A DNA stretch of 64,000 nucleotides from Clostridiaceae bacterium (GCA_019391515.1 JAHXQP010000017.1:1-64000), one strand, 5' to 3'. Shown: positions 35,864 through 45,194, counted from the stretch's first letter. The notes: generated by a model not told the origin, from the sequence alone. Numbers and translations: made by a program.

Positions 35864-36703
35864 CTATCTTTTAATCCTAATACCTTTTTTAGTAAATTCT
35901 ATTTGTCTTTCTTTTAACAGTCTTCCTATCGCCCTTTTAAATGCACTTTTACTCATATTTAATTCCCTGTAAATTTTCTCTGGAGAACTATTGTCATTTA
36001 ATCCTAGTTCCCCTTTATTGCTTCTCAACTTTTTCAAAATTCTATTTGCATCTCTATCCATTTGCTTATATGATTTTTTCCTTAAACTTAAATTTAGTTT
36101 TCCATCTATTCTTACTCTAGTTACCCTAACTTCTACTTCGTCACCAATCTTATATACACCATATAATTCATTTTTAGGAATTAGTCCATCATATTTATTA
36201 TCAACAGCTACAAAGGCCCCCATATCATGGTTTATTCCGTAGATTGTACCTTTAACCCTATCATTTTCTTTGTAAGGAGATTTACTACTTAATATATTTT
36301 TTATTTTCATAGTAGCACAAGGTCTATTGCTTTTATCTATATATACTCCCACTAAATATTCCCTTCCCTTTTCAACTTTACCTATTTGTTCGGTGAAAGG
36401 AAGAAATAGATCTTTATCAATTCCCCAATCTAAAAATGCACCTATTTTAGCATTTTGAACTACTGTGAGAAGTCCTATTTCACCAACGGTTAATTTAGGC
36501 TTCTTTGTTGTGGCTAAAATTTCATTTTTAGCTCCTTTATATATAAATACTTCTATCATATCTCCTTCTTTAGTATTTTGAGGCATTTCCCTTTTAAGAA
36601 GGAATACATCATCTTTACTTTTCCTATCTTTAGTATTTAAATATAATCCTGATTGTGTTATTTTTATAACTTCTAATTTTTGTATTTTCCCAATTTCTAT
36701 CAT
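35864..36703 (-). CDS. CvfB-family S1-domain RNA-binding protein
   Basis: The 279-residue protein has three S1-like domains (about residues 1-65, 70-140, 145-215; KLTVGEIGLLTVVQNAKIG and VGTVYGIN-like motifs) and a C-terminal winged helix (about 220-279, SPEKIYRELNMSKSAFKRAIGRL). This is the YitL/CvfB architecture; CvfB in staphylococci is an RNA-binding regulator of virulence genes. Here a general post-transcriptional role is expected. It is monocistronic. Confidence 0.9.
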   Translation of the reverse strand: MIEIGKIQKLEVIKITQSGLYLNTKDRKSKDDVFLLKREMPQNTKEGDMIEVFIYKGAKNEILATTKKPKLTVGEIGLLTVVQNAKIGAFLDWGIDKDLFLPFTEQIGKVEKGREYLVGVYIDKSNRPCATMKIKNILSSKSPYKENDRVKGTIYGINHDMGAFVAVDNKYDGLIPKNELYGVYKIGDEVEVRVTRVRIDGKLNLSLRKKSYKQMDRDANRILKKLRSNKGELGLNDNSSPEKIYRELNMSKSAFKRAIGRLLKERQIEFTKKGIRIKR

Positions 36704-36771
36704 ATTTCACCTTCTCTTTTCTCTATACTCTTATATAGCATTGCATATTCTAGAAAAATTATCAAGATATT

Positions 36772-37236
36772 TTATTTTCTATGCATTCTTTTAGAAAAAT
36801 CTATTATTTTTCTATCATATTCTTCATACATTAATGGAGATGAAAGCAAAAAATCTGCTGTGGATTTATTGGTTGCAATAGGTATATCATAGAGAACTGC
36901 AATACGAAGCAATGCTTTCACATCTGGATCATGAGGCTGCGCTGTCAGTGGATCCCAGAAGAAAATCATGAGATCTATATCCCCTTCAACTATACGACAA
37001 CCTATTTGCTGATCCCCTCCTAAAGGGCCACTATTAAAAGCTTTAACGGGTATATGGACTGCATTTGTAATCATCATTGCAGTAGTCCCAGTTCCACATA
37101 AGAAATGCCTGCCAAGTTTGTCTTTGTTAGCACTTACCCATTCAATTAAATCTTCTTTTCTATTATCATGAGCAATAAGAGCTATGTGCTTTTGTTTTTT
37201 CATAGCAACTATTTGAAAATCCTTATCTACTTTCAT
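36772..37236 (-). CDS. mgsA: methylglyoxal synthase
   Basis: It converts dihydroxyacetone phosphate to methylglyoxal and phosphate, an overflow bypass of lower glycolysis. The 154-residue protein has family motifs HIALIAHDNRKEDLIEW, GTTAMMI, the active-site GPLGGDQQIG (catalytic Asp), FFWDPLTAQPHDPDV and ATNKSTADFLLSS. The ATG has GGGGGG eight bases upstream. Confidence 0.95.
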   Translation of the reverse strand: MKVDKDFQIVAMKKQKHIALIAHDNRKEDLIEWVSANKDKLGRHFLCGTGTTAMMITNAVHIPVKAFNSGPLGGDQQIGCRIVEGDIDLMIFFWDPLTAQPHDPDVKALLRIAVLYDIPIATNKSTADFLLSSPLMYEEYDRKIIDFSKRMHRK

Positions 37237-37375
37237 CGTAAGTTCCCCCCTATGTAAAATTCCTTAATCACATTATACTATATATTTTATATAATCTCCC
37301 AAAAATTATATTCTTAAGGAATAGTAAATAAGTTTTATACATATAATCTTATGAGTATGTATCAGGAGGAATAAA

Positions 37376-38491
37376 ATGATTGTTTTTATAAGACTAAAAA
37401 AACTAAAAATTTTCTTTCTAATTATAGTCATCATATTATCTTGTCTACTTGGAATCCATTTGTTGGATAACTTTTCTAAAACCTCAACTACATTTGCTAA
37501 TAAAGATTTAAATACAGAACTACAAGAAATCTTTAATACCAGAAATCAGGCTCTATTAGAGAAAAATATAGATATATTATCAGATCTATATAATAAAGAA
37601 GTCCGAAACGGACTATGGGCTTATGAACATGAGCTAAAAAAAATGGAATGCCTTAAGAAATGGTCTAATAGGCAATCTGTCCAGTTCAAAAAAATCAATT
37701 CAGAAGTTATTTTGAGAAATGCTAAAGAAAAAGAAGATGGTTACTCAGTAAACTTATTAGTTTCTACAGAATATCAATATATATATCAAGATGATACAGA
37801 AATAAATAATTCCTTTAGAATAGGTACATATCATTCTTTAGATTTAATGAAGAATAAAGATAAATATATTGTTACAAGAGAATGGTATACAGATCCTTTT
37901 GCTGATTCTCTACATTTAGACGAAATGGAAAGTAAAGAAATCAAAGATATTATACTCTCAGGAAAACCTAAAGATTTATCTGATTTAAGTGAGAGAAGAA
38001 AAAAAGCAGTAGAATATGCATATAAATATAGCGGTGCTGCTAATTTACCAAAGTATGGATTCCAGTATAATTCTGAATACAGAGATTATAATAACGAAGG
38101 AGGCGACTGTACTAATTTTGCTTCTCAAGTATTCTATGAAGGTGGTGATTTTGAAAAAAATTATACATGGAACTATAAAAAAGGATCTGGTAGTAAAGCC
38201 TGGGTAAATGCCCAAGCCTTCCATAACTACATGGTATATAGTGGTAGAGCTTCTATAATTGCTGAAGGCAGTTATAATGAAGTTTTAAAACATTCATATA
38301 AACTTTTGCCTGGTGATTATATAGCTTATAAGAAAAAAGGAAAAGTGGATCATATATCTATTGTAACTGATATAGATTCTAAAGGATATGCTTTGGTAAA
38401 TTCTCATAACTCTGATAGACATAGGGTACCTTGGGATTTAGGTTGGAACGATAAAGATATAGTATTTAACTTGGTCCGTGTTAATTACTAA
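37376..38491 (+). CDS. exported protein with a C-terminal putative amidase (Amidase_6) domain
   Basis: The 371-residue protein has an N-terminal membrane/signal segment (about 10-30), a central SnoaL-like region (about 45-185) and a C-terminal domain with AYKYSGAANLPKYG, the catalytic-type GGDCTNFASQVFYEGG, and DHISIVTDI plus NSHNSDRH. The Cys and His fit the papain-like cysteine amidase family often linked to cell-wall or extracellular peptide cleavage. It has AGGAGG seven bases before the ATG. It is probably anchored in the membrane facing outward, since no signal-peptidase site is evident. Confidence 0.85.
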   Translation: MIVFIRLKKLKIFFLIIVIILSCLLGIHLLDNFSKTSTTFANKDLNTELQEIFNTRNQALLEKNIDILSDLYNKEVRNGLWAYEHELKKMECLKKWSNRQSVQFKKINSEVILRNAKEKEDGYSVNLLVSTEYQYIYQDDTEINNSFRIGTYHSLDLMKNKDKYIVTREWYTDPFADSLHLDEMESKEIKDIILSGKPKDLSDLSERRKKAVEYAYKYSGAANLPKYGFQYNSEYRDYNNEGGDCTNFASQVFYEGGDFEKNYTWNYKKGSGSKAWVNAQAFHNYMVYSGRASIIAEGSYNEVLKHSYKLLPGDYIAYKKKGKVDHISIVTDIDSKGYALVNSHNSDRHRVPWDLGWNDKDIVFNLVRVNY

Positions 38492-38492
38492 A

Positions 38493-38526
38493 TAAGCCAG
38501 TCCATATGACTTGGCTTGTATTTTTT
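38493..38526. terminator. terminator between the amidase-domain and TetR genes
   Basis: AAGCCA pairs with TGGCTT around a loop, followed by GTATTTTTT. Confidence 0.6.
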
Positions 38527-38527
38527 A

Positions 38528-39109
38528 TTAGCGTATGATCTTCTTTATAGTTTCAAAAAGAATTGGCTTCATTTCATCTATATCAGCAGGTTCATTTAAT
38601 ATTATAGAGCTATAGCATACAGAACCCGTTAACTCTAAAATAATAAACAATATCTTTTCAATATCATTATTGTGTAATGGATATTTTTCATATCCTCTTT
38701 CAAACATAAGATATATTTCATGTATCTCTTCATAATCATTATAAGCTTTTTTAAATACTCCCCAAGATAAATTTTTATATATTAATTTCAACATAAGCTT
38801 ATCTTTTCTTAAATATTCAATTATATAATCTATAAAATATGAAAGTTCTTCCTCAAAATCATTAAATCCCCTTGCCTTCGTATGTTTAATAGCTTCGCTT
38901 AATACATGGGTGCTTTTATTTAAAATTATTTTATCCAATATATCATATTTATTCTTAAAATATAGATAAAAAGTCCCTTTGCCTACTCCTGCTTTTTTTA
39001 TTATATCACTTATGGCTGTATCATTTATTCCCTTTGTAGTAAATAAATCATAGGCTGCCTTATATAAAGAATTTTCCTTTTGTTTCTTGTTCTTTTCAAC
39101 TTTAGACAC
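38528..39109 (-). CDS. TetR/AcrR-family transcriptional regulator
   Basis: The 193-residue protein has a TetR DNA-binding domain at residues 11-60 (AAYDLFTTKGINDTAISDIIKKAGVGKGTFYLYFKNK in pieces) and a helical ligand-binding domain thereafter. Target and ligand are not evident. It is divergent from a small gene of unknown function at 39239, which is a candidate target; no clear operator was identified in the 129-bp gap. Confidence 0.88.
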   Translation of the reverse strand: MSKVEKNKKQKENSLYKAAYDLFTTKGINDTAISDIIKKAGVGKGTFYLYFKNKYDILDKIILNKSTHVLSEAIKHTKARGFNDFEEELSYFIDYIIEYLRKDKLMLKLIYKNLSWGVFKKAYNDYEEIHEIYLMFERGYEKYPLHNNDIEKILFIILELTGSVCYSSIILNEPADIDEMKPILFETIKKIIR

Positions 39110-39238
39110 AATAAAAGATTCCTCCTTAATTTAAAATATCACCTATCTATAAATATTATATCAAATTAATTATCTATTAAGTATTATTTTTAGATATTTA
39201 GGAAATAATACTTATATATCGACGAAAGGAAGATATGT

Positions 39239-39418
39239 ATGGATCAAAAATTTATTATAATAACTGAGGGAAAGTTTTCTCAACCTATGTCTAGGGAAGA
39301 AGCTATAAAAACTGTTAAAAAATATGATCAAAAAGATATTATAGCATATGTAGTGTCCGAAGAAGAAGCTAACAGAATAAAATCTCCTGATAATTTTAAT
39401 GAACCTAAATGGAAATAA
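39239..39418 (+). CDS. 59-aa uncharacterized soluble protein
   Basis: The second of two ATGs (39239) starts a 59-codon frame; the first at 39235 stops after 10 codons. AAAGGAAG lies upstream. The acidic-basic peptide begins MDQKFIIITEGKF, and continues with SREEAIKTVKKYDQKDI and VVSEEEANRIKSP. It has no membrane segment or cysteine. A clear terminator follows directly. No family is recognised, but the coding quality and signals support a real gene, divergent from a TetR regulator. Confidence 0.65.
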   Translation: MDQKFIIITEGKFSQPMSREEAIKTVKKYDQKDIIAYVVSEEEANRIKSPDNFNEPKWK

Positions 39419-39419
39419 C

Positions 39420-39458
39420 AAAACTGGGCATAAAACATTTTATGCCCAGTTTTGTTTT
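39420..39458. terminator. bidirectional terminator between the 59-aa gene and sucD
   Basis: AAAACTGGGCATAAAA pairs perfectly with TTTTATGCCCAGTTTT. Confidence 0.85.
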
Positions 39459-39477
39459 ATTATCTTAATCATCCATT

Positions 39478-40347
39478 TTATCCTAAAACTTTAATAAGGG
39501 TTTCTCCAATCATATCTGGAGTATCTACCATTCTAATTCCACATTCTCTCATAATTTTTATTTTTTCCTGTGCCGTTCCTTTGCTTCCAGATATTATAGC
39601 TCCTGCATGTCCCATACGTTTCCCTTTTGGAGCAGTTTTCCCACTAATAAATCCTACAATTGGCTTTGACATATTTTCTTTGATCCATAATGCAGCTTCC
39701 TCTTCTGCTGTGCCTCCAATTTCACCAATCATAACAATAGCATTAGTGTCTTCATCTTCATTGAAAGCCTTAAACACATCAATAAAGTCCGTTCCATTTA
39801 TAGGGTCTCCTCCAATTCCAATAGCTGCTGACTGTCCAATTTCTTTTTTTGTTAATTGATTGACTGCCTCATAAGTCAATGTTCCCGAACGAGATACTAT
39901 ACCTACATTTCCTTTTTTATGGATATAACCAGGCATAATTCCTATCTTAGACTCTCCAGGTACTATAATTCCAGGACAATTAGGTCCTATTAATCTCGTT
40001 TTGCTTTCTTCCATATATCTTTTAACTTTTATCATATCATATACTGGAATATGCTCTGTTATACAAATAATAATCTCTAAGCCTGCTTCCACGCCTTCTA
40101 AAATTGCGTCTGCCGCCCAAGGTGCTGGAACATATATTATAGAAGCAGTTGCTCCTGTTTCTTCAATAGCTTCTTTCACTGTATCAAAAACTGGTATACC
40201 CTCGACTACTGTACCTCCCTTGCCTGGAGTTATACCTCCAACTATTTTAGTTCCATATACTAACATTGCTCTAGTATGAAAACGTGCTGTCGAACCTGTT
40301 ATTCCTTGAACTATTACTTTTGTATTTCTATCAATCCATATACCCAT
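39478..40347 (-). CDS. sucD: succinyl-CoA synthetase alpha subunit
   Basis: It forms, with SucC, the enzyme that interconverts succinyl-CoA plus ADP/GDP and phosphate with succinate, CoA and ATP/GTP. The 289-residue protein has the CoA-binding start [40 protein letters not shown] and the phosphohistidine site [12 protein letters not shown]. It lies 15 bp after sucC. By eye sucCD is slightly richer in GC than the neighbourhood. Confidence 0.95.
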   Translation of the reverse strand: MGIWIDRNTKVIVQGITGSTARFHTRAMLVYGTKIVGGITPGKGGTVVEGIPVFDTVKEAIEETGATASIIYVPAPWAADAILEGVEAGLEIIICITEHIPVYDMIKVKRYMEESKTRLIGPNCPGIIVPGESKIGIMPGYIHKKGNVGIVSRSGTLTYEAVNQLTKKEIGQSAAIGIGGDPINGTDFIDVFKAFNEDEDTNAIVMIGEIGGTAEEEAALWIKENMSKPIVGFISGKTAPKGKRMGHAGAIISGSKGTAQEKIKIMRECGIRMVDTPDMIGETLIKVLG

Positions 40348-40362
40348 TTAGCATCTTCCTTT

Positions 40363-41523
40363 CTATTCAACTAATTCAACTATTTTCTTAGCACCATCAG
40401 TCATGGAATCTGCAACAATAAAATTCAGACCTGATTTTTTCAACATTTCTTTCCCTTTCAATACATTCGTTCCTTCAAGACGGATTACAATAGGAACCTT
40501 TACCTTCACTTCTTTTGCAGCCTCTATTATTCCCTTTGCAATTACATCACATTTCATAATTCCACCAAAAATATTTACAAATATACCTTTTATATTTTTA
40601 TCTGAAAGGATAATTTTGAAAGCTGACTTTACATTATCTTCTGTTGCGCTGCCACCAACATCAAGAAAATTAGCTGGTTCTCCTCCATAATGTTTTATAA
40701 TATCCATTGTAGCCATAGCCAATCCTGCACCGTTTACCATGCAACCAATATTTCCATCCAAGGCTATATAAGAAAGATTATATTTTGATGCTTCTATTTC
40801 CTTTTCATCTTCTTCATCTAAATCACGATAATATTGTATTTCACTCTGCCTATATATACCGTTTTCATCAAAACTTAGTTTTGCATCTAATGCCATCATT
40901 CTGTTATCTTTTGTTATAGCTAGTGGATTTATTTCAGCAAGGATGCAATCATTTTGTGAATAGCAATTATATAAATTCAATGATAATTCTACAAACTTAT
41001 CAATCAACCCGTTGGGAATATTTATATTAAAAGCAATACGACGAGCTTGAAAAGATGTTAAACCAACTAAGGGATCAATTATTTCTGTAAAAATCTTTTC
41101 TGGTGTTTTTTTTGCTACCTCTTCAATATCCGTTCCCCCTTCTTCTGAAGCAACAAAAACAATCCTTGACGTTCTTCTATCTAAAGTAAAACCAATATAA
41201 TACTCCTTTTTTATATTACAACTTTCTTCAATTAACAGCCTTTTTATTTCTTTACCTTGTGGACCAGTTTGATGAGTAAATAGTTTTTTCCCAAAAAGTT
41301 CATTAGCATATGATACAACCTCACTAATACTTTCTGCTACTTTTATTCCACCTGCTTTACCTCTACCTCCAGCATGAATTTGTGCTTTTACAACAGCCAC
41401 ACTACTTTCAATTTTCCATGCTGCTTTTTCTGCTTCATCTGGAGAAAAAATAACTACACCTTTAGGAACTTCTATATTATATTTTTTTAAAACTTCTTTG
41501 GCTTGATATTCATGTATATTCAT
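40363..41523 (-). CDS. sucC: succinyl-CoA synthetase beta subunit
   Basis: The 386-residue protein begins [17 protein letters not shown] and has the ATP-grasp fold motifs [40 protein letters not shown] and [13 protein letters not shown]. The ATG at 41523 has GGAGGGG six bases upstream; two earlier ATGs lie in or before this site. The transcript comes from a cobalamin riboswitch about 150 bp upstream, followed by two terminator-like hairpins, so the enzyme is predicted to rise when B12 is low. No other TCA or methylmalonyl-CoA gene is in the window. Confidence 0.95.
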   Translation of the reverse strand: MNIHEYQAKEVLKKYNIEVPKGVVIFSPDEAEKAAWKIESSVAVVKAQIHAGGRGKAGGIKVAESISEVVSYANELFGKKLFTHQTGPQGKEIKRLLIEESCNIKKEYYIGFTLDRRTSRIVFVASEEGGTDIEEVAKKTPEKIFTEIIDPLVGLTSFQARRIAFNINIPNGLIDKFVELSLNLYNCYSQNDCILAEINPLAITKDNRMMALDAKLSFDENGIYRQSEIQYYRDLDEEDEKEIEASKYNLSYIALDGNIGCMVNGAGLAMATMDIIKHYGGEPANFLDVGGSATEDNVKSAFKIILSDKNIKGIFVNIFGGIMKCDVIAKGIIEAAKEVKVKVPIVIRLEGTNVLKGKEMLKKSGLNFIVADSMTDGAKKIVELVE

Positions 41524-41552
41524 TTTCATCCCCTCCATATATGTATTGATTG

Positions 41553-41582
41553 CAAAAAATAAAGTCAGCTATATGCTGACTA
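41553..41582 (-). terminator. second hairpin between cobalamin riboswitch and sucC
   Basis: AGTCAGC pairs with GCTGACT, followed by TTATTTTTT, 30 bp upstream of the sucC start. Confidence 0.6.
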
Positions 41583-41590
41583 TTACACAA

Positions 41591-41619
41591 TAAAAAAAGC
41601 CTTTCTAAAGACAGAAAGG
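41591..41619 (-). terminator. cobalamin-riboswitch terminator upstream of sucCD
   Basis: CCTTTCT pairs with AGAAAGG, followed by CTTTTTTTATT on the minus strand. Confidence 0.8.
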
Positions 41620-41679
41620 ATGTTATTTTATTTAACACCTCCTCATCCTCGTGAGTAATAAACAGCATTGTTGCTATTG

Positions 41680-41850
41680 GCAGGTCTCCTGACTTGGGTA
41701 TAACAAAACTTATTCCTTCCCATGCAAATATACACAGTGGTATAATAAGTTCCTAACCTTTACAGTGGCGGGACCGTGTCGGAATTTCACCGTACTTCCC
41801 TTTTAAGCAATTTCTTAATGAAATTAGCACCAACAGCCTCTATATTCAAT
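41680..41850 (-). promoter_or_regulatory. cobalamin riboswitch upstream of sucCD
   Basis: Minus-strand elements in order are TTGGTGCTAAT, AAAAGGGAAG, GGTGAAATTCCGACAC, the core GGTCCCGCCACTGTAA, and GTCAGGAGACCTGCC. This is a canonical B12 aptamer followed by a terminator and sucC. Confidence 0.95.
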
Positions 41851-41881
41851 TTTATAAATATAAATCAATTAAATTACTTAC

Positions 41882-41910
41882 AGTATAGTTTATTAAAAAT
41901 ATTTTGTCAA
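41882..41910 (-). promoter_or_regulatory. promoter of the sucCD riboswitch transcript
   Basis: TTGACA (41905-41910), 17 bases, TATACT (41882-41887). Confidence 0.75.
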
Positions 41911-41913
41911 ATT

Positions 41914-41942
41914 AAACCAAGGGGAATTCCCCTTGGTTTTTA
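41914..41942. terminator. terminator of the glycerol dehydrogenase gene
   Basis: AAACCAAGGGGAATTCCCCTTGGTTT is a perfect stem with T-run on the plus side, overlapping the gldA stop region. Confidence 0.75.
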
Positions 41943-43031
41943 CTTATACAATCTACCTAAACTATCTGCACCTAATATAGAAGAATATACATCTTCTGGT
42001 TTTACTTCAAAAGGCATGTTATAAATAGTTTCGCCTTCAGCACATGCCAATTCAGCTACCTTCATAATATCATCTTCTTTTACTTCTTTTATTCCCATAT
42101 CTTCTAATGTTACAGGAAGTCCTATTTCTAAGCAAAAATTGATTACTTCTTCTATTTCCTCTATTGGACTATTTTCCAAAACTAACTGTACTAAAATTCC
42201 AAAAGCCACTTTTTCTCCATGATATAAGTTATGGCTTTCCTCAAGAGCAGTAAATCCATTATGAATAGCATGGGCAGCAGCTAATCCACAACTTTCAAAA
42301 CCTATTCCACTTAAATAAGTATTTGCTTCTATAATGTTTTCTACTGCTTTTGTAGATGTTTTATTTTCTACTGCTAATTTTGCTTTTAATCCATCATTTA
42401 AAAGGGTTTCATAACATAGTTCTGCAATAGCAAAAGCCGCTTTAGTAGCTTTTCCTCCTGCCATAGTATTAGCATCAGATTTAATACAAGCCCTTGCTTC
42501 AAAATATGTGGCTAGAGCATCCCCTATACCTGCAACTAATAATCTCGCAGGAGCTTTTGACACTATAGACGTATCTACTAAAACTACCTCAGGATTCTTA
42601 GGTAACAATAGATACTCACTAAATTCCCCTTCTTCTGTATAGATTACAGATAATGCACTAGTAGGAGCATCTGTTGAAGCTATAGTAGGTACTATAACTA
42701 CAGGGACATCATTATAATATGCTACAGCTTTAGCTGTATCAAATATCTTGCCACCACCAACACCTACTACTACATAACAATTATTCTTCTTTAGTACTTC
42801 TCCAAGTCTATCTATTTCATTTCTAGAACATTCCCCGTTGAAAGGTTCAAATACTAAATCAATATTACTACTCTTAAAACTTTCCTCAATTGTAGCTCTA
42901 GTACGTTTTATTCCATTTTCACTAGCCAATATTAAAATTTTATTACCTAATGAATGAATATGTTTATGTAAATTTTTAAGCTCTCCATTACCTTGAATAT
43001 ATTTACCAGGAGATATAATCACCCTTGTCAT
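41940..43031 (-). CDS. gldA: glycerol dehydrogenase, iron-dependent ADH family
   Basis: It oxidises glycerol to dihydroxyacetone with NAD+ or runs in reverse. The 363-residue protein begins VIISPGKYIQGNGEL and has VGVGGGKIFDTAKAVAYY, PTIASTDAPTSALSVIY and metal ligands in GIGDAL, AAAHAIHNGF and YHGEKVAFG (Asp, His, His), as in GldA. It is monocistronic, with AGAGGTG before the ATG. Substrate preference is inferred from the family. Confidence 0.9.
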   Translation of the reverse strand: MTRVIISPGKYIQGNGELKNLHKHIHSLGNKILILASENGIKRTRATIEESFKSSNIDLVFEPFNGECSRNEIDRLGEVLKKNNCYVVVGVGGGKIFDTAKAVAYYNDVPVVIVPTIASTDAPTSALSVIYTEEGEFSEYLLLPKNPEVVLVDTSIVSKAPARLLVAGIGDALATYFEARACIKSDANTMAGGKATKAAFAIAELCYETLLNDGLKAKLAVENKTSTKAVENIIEANTYLSGIGFESCGLAAAHAIHNGFTALEESHNLYHGEKVAFGILVQLVLENSPIEEIEEVINFCLEIGLPVTLEDMGIKEVKEDDIMKVAELACAEGETIYNMPFEVKPEDVYSSILGADSLGRLYK

Positions 43032-43139
43032 ATTCTCACCTCTTTTATATTTTATAGTTCAATTTATAATATACCCCTTGCAAACCGATTTATAAACTAA
43101 AAATATGCTTTTTTAACAAAATTTTATAATTTATAATAA

Positions 43140-43622
43140 TTAATTTCTTTTATCCCATTTCTTTTTTACTCTATATATTGAACTTATAATTACAGCTATC
43201 ATAGGTCCAACTACAACACCTATTGGACCAAGCACTAGAGAACCTAATATTGTTGCTGCAAATGTATAAAGAGGTCTTATACCAATTTGATCTCCAACAA
43301 TTTTAGGTTCAATTATCTGTCTAAAAATAGATAAAATAACATAGAGTATTGCTAATCGAATACCTGTATCTGTATTTCCTTTTATAAAATTAATTATTGA
43401 CCAAGGTACCATAACAATACCACTGCCAACAACTGGCATAATATCAAGTATTGCTATTACCAGTGCTATTAGTATTGGCCAAGGTATTCCTATAATTATA
43501 AGTCCAATACTAAGAACTACAAAAGTCATTGTCATAAGTATTAGTTGAGATTTAATATATCCTTTAAGACCTTTTCCAGTATCATTGATTATTTCCATTA
43601 TTAAATCAAAAATATTATTCAA
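43140..43622 (-). CDS. short AI-2E-family membrane protein (C-terminal half only)
   Basis: The 160-residue protein covers only the C-terminal half of the AI-2E/DUF20 transporter family, with four or five membrane segments and the typical DIMPVVGSGIVMVPW and EPKIVGDQIGIRP motifs. Normal members have about 330-370 residues. A TTG start with AAAGGGG eight bases upstream suggests translation as it stands. The 180 bp upstream contain no recognisable N-terminal half, so this is either a truncated gene that gained a start or a genuine short form. Confidence 0.65.
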   Translation of the reverse strand: MNNIFDLIMEIINDTGKGLKGYIKSQLILMTMTFVVLSIGLIIIGIPWPILIALVIAILDIMPVVGSGIVMVPWSIINFIKGNTDTGIRLAILYVILSIFRQIIEPKIVGDQIGIRPLYTFAATILGSLVLGPIGVVVGPMIAVIISSIYRVKKKWDKRN

Positions 43623-43804
43623 TATAAAAACCCCTTTCTTACTCTTTAATATTAGGATTTATGATTTTTAAACTTCACTAATAAATACCCTTTACTCTAT
43701 TTATTAATCAATGAATTTAATATTCCTTTATTATTCTATGGCTTTTTTCACAAATTAAACTTATTTCATATAATATAAACAACAAATCTTAATTCTTCAT
43801 TCAT

Positions 43805-43841
43805 AAAAAAGACCAAAGTTCAAATTCTTTGGTCTTTTAAT
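43805..43841. terminator. terminator of the cblT-cblS operon
   Basis: AAAAAGACCAAAG pairs with CTTTGGTCTTTT, about 30 bp after the cblS stop. Confidence 0.75.
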
Positions 43842-43872
43842 ACTTCCTATAATATAATTATTTCATAACCCT

Positions 43873-44619
43873 TTATATAAATCTTCCTATTTTATTTATT
43901 GGTATGGAAAAGTTATTTTTAAATTCTTCATATTTATCTTCTTCTATAGATACCAATACACAAGTTGATGGTCCTGCTGATTTTTTAAGATCTATATTTA
44001 AATTTTCTTCTAATTGGAAATCAATATTGTTTGTTTTAGCCATTTCTTCTAATTCATATAGTATCCCTTTTGAACCTATTGGAAGAATCTCTTTTATGTA
44101 TTCTTTTTCTTTTAGCTCTAATAATCTTGAAATATTCATTATAGTGCTGTTATTATCAGCTATTACTTCATCCCCTATTTTAGGTATTCCAACTACTACA
44201 GAAAGTAAACCAGCCTGTGTATATGGCATTTCCCAATTTTTCCTGTCAACAATTCCTATTATAGTTATACCCATTCCAGTTTGAATTACCGGAAAATTTT
44301 CTTCTGTACTACCTGTTATCAGGCTAGACATATCAAAATCTAGAGGTTCTAAGGCTTTTTTTATTCCACTTATTATTTTTTTGCCTGTATCATCCATTTC
44401 TACAGATAAAGTATTTACAACTGTAATAGGTTTAGCTCCAAACGAAAGAATTTCCATAAGAGATACTTGAGCCGCATAATATCCTGTAACCTCTGGCGAC
44501 ACTTTAACAATATCTTTTTCTTTATTCCCTATTGCACCGGAAGAATCACAAGATATTACTAGCATTTGATCTTCATTTATATCTACTAATGTTAAATCTC
44601 TATATTTAATTGTTTTCAT
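43873..44619 (-). CDS. cblS: alpha-ribazole kinase (AIR synthase-related)
   Basis: The 248-residue protein is an AIR-synthase/PurM-like ATP enzyme: SCDSSGAIGNKEKDIVKV (N-terminal phosphate-loop Asp), ITGSTEENFPVIQTGMGITIIG and a C-terminal AGPSTCVLVSI. Its position directly after a cblT-like transporter matches the CblT-CblS alpha-ribazole salvage pair known from Listeria and Geobacillus, in which CblS phosphorylates alpha-ribazole for the lower ligand of B12. The ATG has AGGGTGAG upstream and starts 9 bp after the cblT frame ends. A HypE/ThiL-type alternative is less likely in this context. Confidence 0.8.
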   Translation of the reverse strand: MKTIKYRDLTLVDINEDQMLVISCDSSGAIGNKEKDIVKVSPEVTGYYAAQVSLMEILSFGAKPITVVNTLSVEMDDTGKKIISGIKKALEPLDFDMSSLITGSTEENFPVIQTGMGITIIGIVDRKNWEMPYTQAGLLSVVVGIPKIGDEVIADNNSTIMNISRLLELKEKEYIKEILPIGSKGILYELEEMAKTNNIDFQLEENLNIDLKKSAGPSTCVLVSIEEDKYEEFKNNFSIPINKIGRFI

Positions 44620-44628
44620 ATTCTCACC

Positions 44629-45127
44629 CTATCTTGCTCGCTTTTCTATTATATTATATATCACACACGCTAATATAATATTTACTGCAGATGCCAGTGA
44701 TAACGGTACTACCATAGCCATGAAAAAAGCTTTCCCACTTAAAGGTAATTGTAACCATGTAGTAATAGGCATTAGAATCAACACTGCCCCTACCCCATTT
44801 AATAATATACCTACTATAGAAGCTATAATACCATTAGATTTTTTATATACTACTCCAAATATATAAACTTTCCAGTGTTATAACAATATGGATAGGAACC
44901 GTTAATAAAAAGCCACTTGTAGCTGCTGTAAGTATATGTCCCAATCCTGCAACCAGAGCCCCATAGACTGGGCCTAAAAATAATGCTGCAAAAAATCCTG
45001 GCATTGAATCAAGGGCTATACTACCTTGTATTTTTATTAAAGAACCAACAAATGAAATTGCTATTAACATACCAGTATATACTAGTTTAGTTGTAGTACT
45101 TCTAAGTTTTACATTTTTAGTATTCAA
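44629..45127 (-). pseudogene. cblT: cblT, alpha-ribazole ECF transporter S component, frameshifted
   Basis: The first frame (TTG at 45127, AGGATGG upstream) gives about 94 residues with ECF S-component helices (SMPGFFAALFLGPVYGALVAGLGH) and then stops at about 44843. The remaining family sequence continues in the +1 frame from about 44870 (VYIFGVVYKKSNGIIAS) to a TAG at 44629, giving about 80 more residues. The complete gene would encode about 175 residues, the normal size. A TGGAAA motif at the junction suggests a deletion between short direct repeats. It is either a pseudogene, phase-variable, or a sequencing error; the intact downstream kinase has its own ribosome binding site. Confidence 0.75.
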
Positions 45128-45165
45128 TGTTATCCATCCTTTCAAATATATTTTCTTATATGTCT

Positions 45166-45194
45166 ATTTTATCAACGAAATCCTTAACTATCAA
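45166..45194 (-). promoter_or_regulatory. promoter of the cblT-cblS operon
   Basis: TTGATA (45189-45194), 17 bases, TAAAAT (45166-45171). No cobalamin riboswitch is present in this leader. Confidence 0.6.

Noticed and set aside
39212-39421. 69-codon minus-strand frame
   Set aside because: It is antisense to the better-supported 59-aa gene and is Phe/Ser-rich as expected of a reverse frame.
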